From contig DAHG01000067.1 in NCBI GenBank assembly GCA_002495885.1, positions 3,731 to 13,025 of the forward strand: 9,295 bases of DNA, written 5' to 3'. Position 1 is the first letter of the stretch; each line of letters starts with the position of its first letter. Of the stretch, positions 1 to 6,579 are shown piece after piece. The notes beneath the pieces are model-generated. The model was not told the origin of the DNA, made no database searches, and saw nothing but the letters and a program-made list of their open reading frames with translations. A program made the position numbers and the translations under genes. The stretch comes from Methanocellaceae archaeon UBA148 (GTDB lineage: Archaea > Halobacteriota > UBA148).

Positions 1-8
1 TAACGTAA

Positions 9-443
9 ATGGAAAAGTCCTTGTTCATAAGGGAGCTTGGCATAAAGAGCCCAATGCTGAAAGTATTGGACTTCCTGATGGACAACGAGTCCTTTGACTA
101 CTCAAAAACCGACATAGCAGAGGGCACCGAATTAAGCAGAGCCACTTTATTCAAAGCATGGCCCAAATTGGAGGCATTAGACCTCATTACCGCCACTAGA
201 ATGGTGGGTCAGGCTAAGATGTACAAGTTGAATAAGAAGAACCCAATTGTAAAGAAGCTCATGGAGTTGGATGACTCGATTTCTGAGTATTTCGCTCTGA
301 AGCATTGCAATCCGGGTGATGCGGCGGTGCATGTTTCGGAGATCATAAATCCAAGCCAGGATTTGATCAAGAACATAGTAGATTACGAGAGCGATTCGTC
401 CAACAATAAGAGAGACCGGCACGAAGAGTTGCTATTGGCATAA
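9..443 (+). CDS. Winged-helix DNA-binding protein, 144 aa
   Basis: Probable transcriptional regulator, acting by binding DNA. Residues 15-60 read as a helix-turn-helix: hydrophobic helix LKVLDFLMDN, then TDIAEGTELSRATLFKAWPKL as the recognition unit. Residues 62-78 (TATRMVGQAKMYKLNKKNP) fit the two-stranded wing. This pattern is familiar to me from small winged-helix proteins of methanogenic archaea. The C-terminal third (about 100-144) is polar, charged and probably flexible. The ATG is only nine bases into the window, so promoter and operon context are out of sight. The gene converges with the next one across a 26-base gap. The DNA-binding assignment is fairly secure; the target and the sign of regulation are unknown. 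Confidence 0.85.
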   Translation: MEKSLFIRELGIKSPMLKVLDFLMDNESFDYSKTDIAEGTELSRATLFKAWPKLEALDLITATRMVGQAKMYKLNKKNPIVKKLMELDDSISEYFALKHCNPGDAAVHVSEIINPSQDLIKNIVDYESDSSNNKRDRHEELLLA

Positions 444-469
444 GGCGGCATGAGAAGGAGGGGCAGGCA

Positions 470-856
470 TCAATCTGCCAGCTCTCCGGCCTTGATCATT
501 CTAGAAATAGTAGCGCTAGTAGTCGCCTTTGGATACCCTATCTTCCGGGCGATCTCTGCCCTATTCCTCTCTCCTGCATTCCAAAATGTCTTGATCTTCT
601 TTAAAGCATCAGGATTCTTAGATAATTGTTTACTCTTTTCGATAGCATCAGACGCGCCGCATGGCTTAGTAGATTTTGAGGTTTTTGGGCTATTTCTGTC
701 GCGAAGGCATTTAAGGACTTCCTGAGCTTCATGGCTCAAATTTTCTAATATCATTGCAGATAAAGTATCTTTAAGATTATCGCGCCTTACAAGGGCTTCA
801 GCCTTTAGTGCATCATAGACATTAATGTCTAGAACGACTCTGCGAACTTCTAGCAT
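470..856 (-). CDS. Ribbon-helix-helix protein with a C-terminal helix-turn-helix, 128 aa
   Basis: Probable DNA-binding regulator with two DNA-binding parts. Residues 4-42 look like a ribbon-helix-helix fold: a short strand (RRVVLDINV), helix DALKAEALVRRD, then helix KDTLSAMILENLS. A polar linker (about 52-82) leads to residues 83-125, where NRAEIARKIGYPKATTSATISRMIKAGEL matches a MarR/winged-helix-like helix-turn-helix. The ATG at 856 is preceded on its strand by a CATATAG element about 28 bases upstream, so the mRNA may be leaderless. The gene is divergent from the 971 gene and shares its control region, which suggests autoregulation together with regulation of that pair. A role as an orphan antitoxin cannot be excluded, but no toxin is adjacent. 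Confidence 0.8.
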   Translation of the reverse strand: MLEVRRVVLDINVYDALKAEALVRRDNLKDTLSAMILENLSHEAQEVLKCLRDRNSPKTSKSTKPCGASDAIEKSKQLSKNPDALKKIKTFWNAGERNRAEIARKIGYPKATTSATISRMIKAGELAD

Positions 857-864
857 ATTCGATT

Positions 865-943
865 ACAAATGCATTTTTGCTATATGATCATTTGTGCGGA
901 AGGTATTTTAGGGCGGAAATATAAAATGGAGAGTATGATACTC
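865..943. promoter_or_regulatory. Divergent promoter region with two palindromes
   Basis: For the leftward gene, a CATATAG-like TATA element lies at about 881-888. For the rightward genes, ATATAAAA at 919-926 preceded by GCGGAA (TFB-recognition-like) is a good TATA box. ACAAATG at 865-871 is inverted as CATTTGT at 889-895 and brackets the leftward TATA element. A second palindrome, GAGTAT-G-ATACTC at 931-943, lies near the expected rightward transcription start. Either could be an operator for the ribbon-helix-helix protein encoded next door; that pairing is inference. Confidence 0.5.
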
Positions 944-970
944 ATTGAAATCGCGCGAGAGAGAGGCCGG

Positions 971-1564
971 ATGAATGATTCTATCCTCAAATTTCCCGGA
1001 GCAGTTTTAGAATTGGAAGAGGTTATGAATGAGCTGCAGTCTCAAATCAAGAAGCTCACGAAGATCGAAATGAGCGATGATGGTTCGCCTGTTGTGAGTG
1101 GCTTTTCGGATGAGGCGAAGGTTGCCGGGCTCCAGCAGCAGCTAAACGAGATGCGCTCACAAAGGGATGAGCTGCTGGAGATCATCGCGAGAATTGAAAA
1201 AATCTTTGGAGAACATGGCAGGCCGGCCTGCTCTATGGAGGCGATCGACGACAGGATCAAAGAAATCGGGCAGATAGGGCGGGATATGCAGGTCAGATTA
1301 AACGGGCTTGTTATCGATCTTATTGTAAATAATCGGGCTATAACTCTTCCTGAAATTTGGAGCCATCCAGATGTAAGGGCTTTGGAGGATGCACGGGCAG
1401 AATCGATAAGGGACGGCGCGGTGGAGCTGGAGGCTCTGCAGAAGCTCAAAAGTGCATTAGAGCCACATTTGAGGGATGAGGATGGGCTATGCGACAATGC
1501 GTTCTATCCGCATCATCATCGACCGGTCATGAATGCAGCACGAATCAGTGAGATGAGTCTATGA
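971..1564 (+). CDS. Coiled-coil protein of unknown function, 197 aa
   Basis: Function not recognised. Residues 12-33 and 47-80 (for example LQQQLNEMRSQRDELLEIIARIEK) have the heptad spacing of a coiled coil, and 137-167 are again strongly helical and charged. The C-terminus carries FYPHHHRP, a histidine cluster of unknown meaning. The frame is open from an ATG at 869, but that ATG lies upstream of the TATA box at 919-926. The ATG at 971 has a GAGAGG element just before it and sits about 50 bases downstream of the TATA box, so it is preferred; the ATG at 926 is a less likely alternative. The stop codon overlaps the next start (ATGA at 1561-1564), so the two proteins are probably co-translated and may interact. 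Confidence 0.72.
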   Translation: MNDSILKFPGAVLELEEVMNELQSQIKKLTKIEMSDDGSPVVSGFSDEAKVAGLQQQLNEMRSQRDELLEIIARIEKIFGEHGRPACSMEAIDDRIKEIGQIGRDMQVRLNGLVIDLIVNNRAITLPEIWSHPDVRALEDARAESIRDGAVELEALQKLKSALEPHLRDEDGLCDNAFYPHHHRPVMNAARISEMSL

Positions 1565-2010
1565 AACAGGATGAATATCAATATCTAGCAGACACATTAG
1601 CAGGCAGGAGGGCCCGCGATCCTGAATTTGAATCAAAAATGAATGTGGTTGTTGACCTGCGAGTTGAAGAGCGACAGCACTTGATCGATTCGAAGACGCC
1701 GGAGCAACGCGAGCTTGACCAGAGACGGTATTCTTTGAATGTCTATGGGCGCGAACATATGAAAAGATATGCGACGCCCATTATTTCAGATCGGCCATTG
1801 GGGGAGCTGGGGATCGAGGGCGATCAGATCAAAGGTGCATCTCCTCAGGCCCGAGGCCACAATGGAGAGGAGAAGGGGCGTAAGAAGGATTCGCCTCAGC
1901 AGCTTAAGGGCCATAGTGGAGTTGAGGAGCCTGAGCCCTGGTGCGACGCGAATGGCAGACTTCTACTACAGACCCATGGCGGGATAAAGCAGGTCTTACA
2001 GCTCATGTAA
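1561..2010 (+). CDS. Hypothetical protein, 149 aa, coupled to the upstream coiled-coil gene
   Basis: No family recognised. The N-terminal half (about 1-70) is highly charged and probably helical (QYLADTLAGRRARDPEFES, RVEERQHLIDSKTPEQRELD). Residues 85-128 are rich in G, K, E and Q and look disordered. The last 20 residues (CDANGRLLLQTHGGIKQVL) regain order. The ATG overlaps the preceding stop by four bases, the classic sign of translational coupling, so this gene has no promoter of its own. No membrane segment, signal peptide or metal motif is visible. With its partner it may form a two-subunit complex; this rests only on gene arrangement. Confidence 0.68.
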   Translation: MKQDEYQYLADTLAGRRARDPEFESKMNVVVDLRVEERQHLIDSKTPEQRELDQRRYSLNVYGREHMKRYATPIISDRPLGELGIEGDQIKGASPQARGHNGEEKGRKKDSPQQLKGHSGVEEPEPWCDANGRLLLQTHGGIKQVLQLM

Positions 2011-2020
2011 AGGGCTGCAA

Positions 2021-2035
2021 TTTTCAATCTTTTTT
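2021..2035 (+). terminator. T-rich terminator after the coupled gene pair
   Basis: Eleven bases after the stop codon come TTTT (2021-2024) and a run of six T (2030-2035), with no strong hairpin. Archaeal RNA polymerase terminates at such U-tracts. The site lies in the short gap between convergent genes. Confidence 0.45.
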
Positions 2036-2064
2036 GAATGCTGTTTGTAGGGCTCCTAAAGCCT

Positions 2065-2712
2065 CTAGGACCGATTCTTAGGCCTCACGTTAAGATCCAT
2101 TGTCGAAAGAAGATTAGCACCAAAATTCTTGGGCTGGTGAGGCCGGGATTTGACTTCAACAGACTTTCGCTTCAATCTTGGGATGCCAAAGTAAGATTCC
2201 TCGTATCCTTCATCATCCGTCTGGAATTCCACGGGTTGTCTTCTGTCGAAGACGGCAGAAATTTTGATATCTTGCTCCAGGTGCCTAGCCTCTCGATGGG
2301 GGCGATCCCCAATGGACGGGATTAGGGGCGGCATGGAGCGCTCCATCTCCTGCAGGGCGGCCTCTTCCTCAATCAGCTCCTCGCGAAGCTCCCCCCCGGT
2401 TTTAATGATTTCCTGCCTGAGCAATTCCTCATTCGCGAATAGCTCTGCTGCTATCTGTTTTGTTCTCTTGGGGACGGCAGCTATTGGTTCTTTTGTGATG
2501 GGCGGCTCTTGCTGTTGATTTTCAGTTTCAGGGGCCAAAAGGCAAGTAGTGGACCCATGCATGATTCGATAAATGTGGGCCTGAAGGATTTGAGCGCCTT
2601 CGGGGCTCCTATAGCCTTTTTCTGAAAGCTTCTTAGCTGCGCCACTTTGTCCAAAAGTTTGCACATATGAATTAACGAGTTTTTGAGTATCCGTCAGAGT
2701 CAATTTTTGCAT
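2065..2712 (-). CDS. Protein with recombinase-like N-terminal helix-turn-helix, 215 aa
   Basis: Probably DNA-binding. Residues 8-52 (TQKLVNSYVQTFGQSGAAKKLSEKGYRSPEGA followed by QILQAHIYRIMHG) resemble the helix-turn-helix that serine recombinases use for site recognition (a variable AA..L...G+..P....W...I..I pattern). No catalytic recombinase domain is present. Residues 60-80 are a proline/glutamine-rich linker, 82-125 a charged helix or coiled coil, and the last 80 residues match nothing I know. The frame opens at a TTG at 2760, but the ATG at 2712 has a TATA-like ATTTATC about 25 bases upstream (about 2737), which suits a leaderless mRNA. The gene at 7474-7743 carries a similar helix-turn-helix. 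Function unknown. Confidence 0.7.
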   Translation of the reverse strand: MQKLTLTDTQKLVNSYVQTFGQSGAAKKLSEKGYRSPEGAQILQAHIYRIMHGSTTCLLAPETENQQQEPPITKEPIAAVPKRTKQIAAELFANEELLRQEIIKTGGELREELIEEEAALQEMERSMPPLIPSIGDRPHREARHLEQDIKISAVFDRRQPVEFQTDDEGYEESYFGIPRLKRKSVEVKSRPHQPKNFGANLLSTMDLNVRPKNRS

Positions 2713-2730
2713 AAAATTGCAATAAAACAC

Positions 2731-2767
2731 ATCAGATAAATCATTTTCTGCATATAGCAATGCTATA
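2731..2767 (-). promoter_or_regulatory. Promoter and palindromic operator of the 2065-2712 gene
   Basis: Reading on the minus strand, a TATA-like ATTTATC at about 2733-2740 is 25 bases before the ATG at 2712. Just upstream, TATAGC-AAT-GCTATA (2753-2767) is a perfect 15-bp palindrome with a 3-base centre, and a further GCTAT half-site follows at 2772-2776. This is a plausible repressor site. Its core resembles the GCTATAGC palindrome at 7137-7144. Confidence 0.4.
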
Positions 2768-3020
2768 ATGTGCTATGGCTCGTTTGTATTTTCTGGAATA
2801 TTTTTCAAAAAATTTGGGGAAGGGTCTATTAAGGGTAGATATGCTCATTTTTATAAATATCATCAGAATACTAGGAGGCATATGATAAAAAATATAGAGC
2901 TTATAATATGAGTATTTATATAGTATTAGTCTATTTTCTGAAGACATCGATCGGATTTCAGCAGGTCACAGGACTCCCTCCCCCGGCAGGGTGCCCTACT
3001 TGCAAAAAACCCCTCCCGGT
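2768..3020. other. AT-rich intergenic stretch without a convincing gene
   Basis: No ORF here has convincing coding character. A strong TATA-like TTTTTATAAATAT lies at about 2846-2858, followed by AGGAGG and an ATG at 2882 that opens only nine codons. Further TATA-like tracts follow (2913-2925). From about 2960 the base composition shifts to GC-rich, with CCCTCCCCC and CCCCTCCC tracts leading into the hairpin cluster downstream. Confidence 0.4.
2882..2911 (+). other. Nine-codon ORF with good ribosome binding site
   Basis: AGGAGG ends four bases before an ATG that opens MIKNIELII and then stops. The TATA-like tract at 2846-2858 would start transcription near the Shine-Dalgarno itself, so whether the site is in an mRNA is unclear. 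It may be a leader peptide, a relic of a lost gene, or chance. Low confidence. Confidence 0.2.
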
Positions 3021-3282
3021 GCCGGTATTTCGATTCGTGCCGTCTACTGCCATCGATAATACCGGCTGGCGGTCTATCTTCCTGCCCTGGTTGCTACGTA
3101 TAAGTCGCGTTCTACCAGGTGCATGAACTCCATCGCTTATAAGCCTCGATATTTTTATAAAAGTACTTCCGGCCCGATAACCATAGGTATACGCGGCGGG
3201 ATATGGTGTTATCGGAATCGATAGCAGGAACCGGAGGTGACCAGTATCAAGCGGTCGATCAAGTGCGCTTGATTGCGATTCC
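3021..3282. other. Cluster of hairpins: candidate structured RNA or structured DNA
   Basis: Five consecutive inverted repeats lie within 262 bases. GCCGGTATT 3021-3029 pairs with AATACCGGC 3058-3066, and the stem continues inward through TCGAT/ATCGA. CCTGG 3086-3090 pairs with CCAGG 3115-3119. ATCG...CGAT encloses GCTTATAAGC at 3132-3150. CCGATAAC 3174-3181 pairs with GTTATCGG 3208-3215. ATCAAG 3258-3263 pairs with CTTGAT 3268-3273 inside an outer GGAATCG/CGATTCC pairing (3214-3220/3276-3282). A perfect GGAGGTGA at 3234-3241 has no start codon in range. This is not a tRNA, and I do not recognise RNase P or SRP RNA. The strand is undetermined. The minus strand is also open for 108 codons here, so a protein cannot be fully excluded. 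Confidence 0.35.
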
Positions 3283-3848
3283 ATAGTTTATGGAATGGGG
3301 AGTTTGCCAAAAGCACTTTTGGGGGCTGTTTAGCGATGAGCTGCAAGTTCTATTTTTTGGTGCGTGCAACTTACAGAATTCAGGGGCCGAATGCGATTGG
3401 ATAGAAGAATGTGGCTGCTGATAGCGAATTCGGGCAGGGGTGGAGTGAGGTGAGGTTTGGGAAGCGGTGGACAGGGCCCGCGCCCCATCTAAAATCGTGT
3501 TTTAATAGATTAAATATTGCTGAAATATTTTTAATATCCCGCCCGATAAAATTCGTTTTGGGGAAGTTACTTACGATTTACTGCCAACTTTCATGAATCC
3601 GTGTCGTCTGATCGTGTTTTTGATTTATGAAAATTAGCACCCATATACCAAGTAAAACAGTCGTCTACTATTGTTTTTCTCCAAGACGATAGCTATTGAT
3701 AGTGTTTTAGTAAGTAATACGCTTTGAGGATAGCGTTTTAGATCTCAATGAGCATTGCCTCTTTTTCCTCAATTTTTGCTCCCTTTGAGTTCAACTTAAG
3801 ATTTTTTCCATCACAAAAGGCGTAGCACGCTGTTTTTTACTCCAACAA
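3283..3848. other. Intergenic region with short repeats and no convincing gene
   Basis: No ORF with credible coding character. Present are a GC-rich, G-tract segment at 3380-3490, an AT-rich imperfect hairpin at about 3509-3535 (ATTAAATATT against AATATTTTTAAT), and a near-exact 13-base direct repeat, GATAGTGTTTTAG at 3698-3710 and GATAGCGTTTTAG at 3729-3741. Copies of TGCGATT at 3274-3280 and 3392-3398 match the heptamer that is iterated in the inverted-repeat region just downstream. Confidence 0.4.
3698..3741 (+). repeat. 13-base direct repeat, two copies 31 bases apart
   Basis: Copies at 3698-3710 and 3729-3741 (GATAG, then T or C, then GTTTTAG) differ at one position. The 31-base period is close to three helical turns, as expected of tandem protein-binding sites on one face of DNA. 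They lie about 110 bases from the large inverted repeat. Confidence 0.4.
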
Positions 3849-4267
3849 CGTCTACTGCTATGCAATCGCAACGTCTTTTCTGGAAAGCCTAAAAAATGGG
3901 TCTACTGCTATGCAATCGCAGAATCGCAAAGGCATTTTTAGTTTTGCGACTGATAAATCACTATGCTTTGCCTCTCCTGACTGCAACAATCGCAGAATCG
4001 CAAGAAAAAGAAAAGCGCAGCAATTTTTTATGGGCAGCAAATCTTGGGCTCTTTGATGGCAGGATCAAAAAAACAACAAAATAGTTTTTTCATGGATTTA
4101 TGGCGAAAATGTGCGATTCTGCGATTGTTGCAGTCAGGAGAGGCAAAGCATAGTGATTTATCAGTCGCAAAACTAAAAATGCCTTTGCGACAGGTGCGAT
4201 TGCGTATCAGTAGGCTCATTTTTAGGCGTTTTTCTGAAGAAGCGCTGCGATTGCATAGCAGTAGACG
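3849..4267. repeat. Long inverted repeat with iterons; candidate replication origin
   Basis: Bases 3924-4002 are an exact inverted copy of 4112-4190: 79 bp without mismatch around a 109-base A/T-rich centre. The symmetry continues outward imperfectly and ends in a second exact 22-bp match, 3849-3870 with 4246-4267. A 21-base unit occurs as direct repeats at 3850-3870 and 3900-3920 (period 50), inverted at 4246-4266, and degenerate inverted at about 4195-4214. The heptamer AATCGCA is reused throughout: 3864, 3914, 3922, 3988, 3996, and inverted at 4112, 4120, 4195 and 4246. The right end lies next to the stop codon of the AAA+ ATPase gene. Iterons plus an AT-rich core beside a replication-type ATPase suggest an origin. 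A giant 3' hairpin of the operon mRNA is the alternative. No transposase accompanies it. Confidence 0.6.
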
Positions 4268-6484
4268 CTATTCACTCTTTAGTCGAACCAGCTCCTTAAT
4301 AGTGTCGTGCGAATCGCTAACCTGAAAGCCTTCTGGCAGGGAAAAGAGCATCTTTTTTGAATCATTTCGTTGCTGACCGCTACCACCTGGCAGTTCCAGC
4401 CAGATCGTTTCCTTTGAATCGTGAGCTTTCAAACTGGGGATTTTTGCCAACAATCCGTATCCGCGTTGCCCACCGCCTAAATGCCGTCCGTGCAAGGTAT
4501 CTTTGACTGAGGTGCTTGGAAGCTTAGTGCAGGTCTGCAGTTCACCATAATCAAGAACTCGGACAGCCTCCCCGCCCATCGTGCCCTTAACACCGTGAAG
4601 AGATATAGCACTCAGGATTGCAACCTCTTTTCCTGATAGCTTCTCGCGGCTATGGCCTCGAACATTTTCATAGATTCGCTTTGCTTCGCGAAAATCATCT
4701 TCAGTGGCTACAAGCACAAAACCGTAGTCCATCTCTATCTGCTCGCGTTTGCTATAATGCCATGCACAAACACCTCGGACTATATCCAGAAAAACAGCCA
4801 TAGCTCGCGTTTCCCCGGCGATTTCTATCCGATCTGCAAAGGGGATAATAACTTCCCATATGTGACTCGCCAGATCGTTTATGATTGCTCTGCAAATTGC
4901 TATTTCCTCTTCTGCATCCTGAATATGCGACTTTTTAGCCTGAGCAGCCATGTAGAGCTTGATTTGCTCTATCCTCGCGGGACTGGAATCTACATCGACA
5001 GCTACAGTTCGATCTCGGGCCTGCTCATCGGCCTGCGAATCGACGGAACTCATGATAAACGACATCCGAGGCGGTATCTTCAACTTCAAAGGCTTACCAT
5101 CTACTACTGTCAAAAGCTCTGCACCCTCCTGAAAGGCAGTAGTGGAGCGCTTGAACATGTTTACTAAAGATTCTGTCCATTGAATATCGTCTACGTTTGC
5201 CGTACTGCCTGGTTCCGAACCGCGAGCTGCATAATATAAAGCACGAGGTGTCAGATCAGCATCAATGGTGAGCCTTTTAGGGGTCCGGTTGATAAAATTG
5301 CTGGCAGCATCACTTTTCCCGGCAGCACTTTCTCCCCTCAGATGGATGTGCAGCCCTTTCGAATTACTGCAACACTGTATCCCACGTTGTACGAACAAAA
5401 GCTCACCTGCAGGCGTGTCCCCATGGTGAGCTCTATTCCAGCTTCGCACGCAATAGTTAAAACCTTGATCGGCGGCTATGATCCTATCAGCTTGGTCTTT
5501 TATCCGAGGGAGATCTTCAAAAAGTATTTCAGATGCAGGCTCCTTTGCTATCACCGTCTTATCCAGCAAAAAGGCTTCAAAATCTTTTTTGGATATGTCC
5601 AAAATCTTTGCCAATTTCCGGGCAAGGCGGGCGTATTCTAGTGGTTCTTTCTTTTTGAGATCAGCAAGATAGATCACCACATCGGATATTTTAGTGCGGA
5701 TGTTTATTACTTCGCCGTCTTCCCCAAATTCTTTGATATCCTCATCCTTCAATAACCATGCGGCGGCCTTTTGTGGATCGCCGCAGATATAAAAATCATA
5801 GATCTGGACGAAGGCGGGAATAGGCTCGACTCCTCTCCAGCGAGCGACTTCTGGATTATCTAAATGCCAGGCCAATCCTACTTGCGCCAGCTCTTCATCT
5901 AACGTTTCCAGCGGGAAGGGCGGATATGCCAGTTGCCTAACCCGTTTAGCCAATTCTGAATTAAGATAAGCGGTCTCTTTGCCTAAATCGTCGCCTCGGA
6001 AAAAGTCTTTGGCCTCTTCAGAGGCATCTTTTTCCAATAGTTGAAAAAGAGCTTCAAGCGCTCTTTCGGGATACTTATCGGCGCGCTCACAAAGCTTCTC
6101 CAACTCTTCGGTTGAAATACGTTGATAAGCTGCTCTTTTCACCTCGATATCTATTTCTGCCGTCTCTTCCGGCCTGCAAAATCCCGGCTTGAAGTCGCCT
6201 GTTCCAATAAAAAAAATACTTTCAAGATCCCATCGATCTGTGAAGATTACAGATCTCTTTTGGAGCAAAGCGTTATAGTTCAAACGAGGGCTGCCGTCTT
6301 TACTTTTGAGATACATCAAAGGCGGCTCTTCTTCTTCGCCGTTTTTGGTGACCTCAGAAAGAGCGTCAAGTATAACAGCATGGCCGCGATGAAATAGCTC
6401 ATGCTCTTTGAATTTTAGATCTGGTTCAAATTTCTCTAAAACGCTATCGGAAGGTTTATCTAGTTTTAGAACATCATTGTCCAT
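4268..6484 (-). CDS. AAA+ ATPase, probable replication initiator or helicase
   Basis: Probable ATP-driven DNA-remodelling protein of a mobile replicon. In 738 residues from the ATG, the first 330 are mostly charged and helical and of unrecognised fold. The ATPase domain follows. The Walker A motif GESAAGKS is at about 384-391, an acidic VDDIQW segment that could serve as Walker B at about 431-436, a sensor-like FIMSSVD at about 476-482, and EQARDRTVAVDVD with candidate arginine fingers at about 487-499. This order resembles superfamily-3/AAA+ plasmid and phage helicases. Residues about 614-697 look like a winged helix (YGELQTCTKLPSTSVKDTL, then GLLAKIP), as in archaeal MCM and Cdc6. The frame extends to a TTG at 6541, but the ATG at 6484 has GGAGTG ten bases before it. 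It is the last gene of the 7079-4268 operon, and its stop touches the inverted repeat. No primase motif is seen. Confidence 0.8.
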   Translation of the reverse strand: MDNDVLKLDKPSDSVLEKFEPDLKFKEHELFHRGHAVILDALSEVTKNGEEEEPPLMYLKSKDGSPRLNYNALLQKRSVIFTDRWDLESIFFIGTGDFKPGFCRPEETAEIDIEVKRAAYQRISTEELEKLCERADKYPERALEALFQLLEKDASEEAKDFFRGDDLGKETAYLNSELAKRVRQLAYPPFPLETLDEELAQVGLAWHLDNPEVARWRGVEPIPAFVQIYDFYICGDPQKAAAWLLKDEDIKEFGEDGEVINIRTKISDVVIYLADLKKKEPLEYARLARKLAKILDISKKDFEAFLLDKTVIAKEPASEILFEDLPRIKDQADRIIAADQGFNYCVRSWNRAHHGDTPAGELLFVQRGIQCCSNSKGLHIHLRGESAAGKSDAASNFINRTPKRLTIDADLTPRALYYAARGSEPGSTANVDDIQWTESLVNMFKRSTTAFQEGAELLTVVDGKPLKLKIPPRMSFIMSSVDSQADEQARDRTVAVDVDSSPARIEQIKLYMAAQAKKSHIQDAEEEIAICRAIINDLASHIWEVIIPFADRIEIAGETRAMAVFLDIVRGVCAWHYSKREQIEMDYGFVLVATEDDFREAKRIYENVRGHSREKLSGKEVAILSAISLHGVKGTMGGEAVRVLDYGELQTCTKLPSTSVKDTLHGRHLGGGQRGYGLLAKIPSLKAHDSKETIWLELPGGSGQQRNDSKKMLFSLPEGFQVSDSHDTIKELVRLKSE

Positions 6485-6510
6485 TGCTAAAACACACTCC
6501 AGCGAAGTCC

Positions 6511-6532
6511 GGACGTTTGTAGAGGGACGTCC
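6511..6532 (-). promoter_or_regulatory. Small hairpin in the leader of the ATPase cistron
   Basis: GGACGT at 6511-6516 is inverted as ACGTCC at 6527-6532. In the operon mRNA this hairpin falls between the Hfq-like gene and the GGAG element used by the ATG at 6484. It supports this segment being untranslated, or it may tune translation. If the TTG at 6541 is the real start, it is inside the coding region. Confidence 0.3.
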
Positions 6533-6579
6533 GAGCTTCAAAATCTATTTCTGACTTCTCCTGCCTTTGAGACTCTGCA

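Noticed and set aside
450..725. 91-codon frame on the plus strand
   Set aside because: Antisense to the ribbon-helix-helix gene. Its hydrophobic start is a by-product of the opposite charged helix.
1042..1497. 151-codon frame on the minus strand
   Set aside because: The Ser/Ile/Cys-rich translation is the shadow of the coiled-coil gene on the other strand.
2741..2947. 68-codon minus-strand frame
   Set aside because: Composed of AT-rich codons (Ile, Tyr, Lys, Ser) in a promoter-like region, with no ribosome binding site.
3021..3282. tRNA, RNase P RNA or SRP RNA
   Set aside because: No T-loop or acceptor-stem arrangement and none of the conserved signature segments I know for these RNAs could be found.
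2958..3284. Open frame of 108 codons on the minus strand
   Set aside because: It runs through the hairpin cluster, lacks a convincing ribosome binding site or promoter, and has low-complexity G/T/R-rich composition. A short conserved protein cannot be excluded, but I see no positive evidence.
3849..3928. CRISPR array
   Set aside because: Only two direct copies with a 50-base period exist on each side, the others are inverted, and no cas genes are present.
3849..4267. Insertion sequence or transposon ends
   Set aside because: The arms are close together with only about 109 bases between them, no transposase is present, and no flanking target duplication is obvious. A non-autonomous MITE remains possible but is not favoured, given the iterons and the adjacent ATPase.
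3858..4325. Several open frames of 60-93 codons within the inverted repeat on both strands
   Set aside because: They translate the two repeat arms and give near-identical peptides from opposite strands, which is an effect of the repeat and not of coding.
4652..5167. 171-codon frame on the plus strand
   Set aside because: It is antisense to the AAA+ ATPase domain, is Cys/Tyr/Ser-rich, and has no promoter or ribosome binding site.
6484..6541. TTG at 6541 as the start of the ATPase
   Set aside because: The nearest GGAG is about 15 bases away and a hairpin occupies the segment, whereas the ATG at 6484 has GGAGTG at proper distance. The longer form cannot be ruled out.
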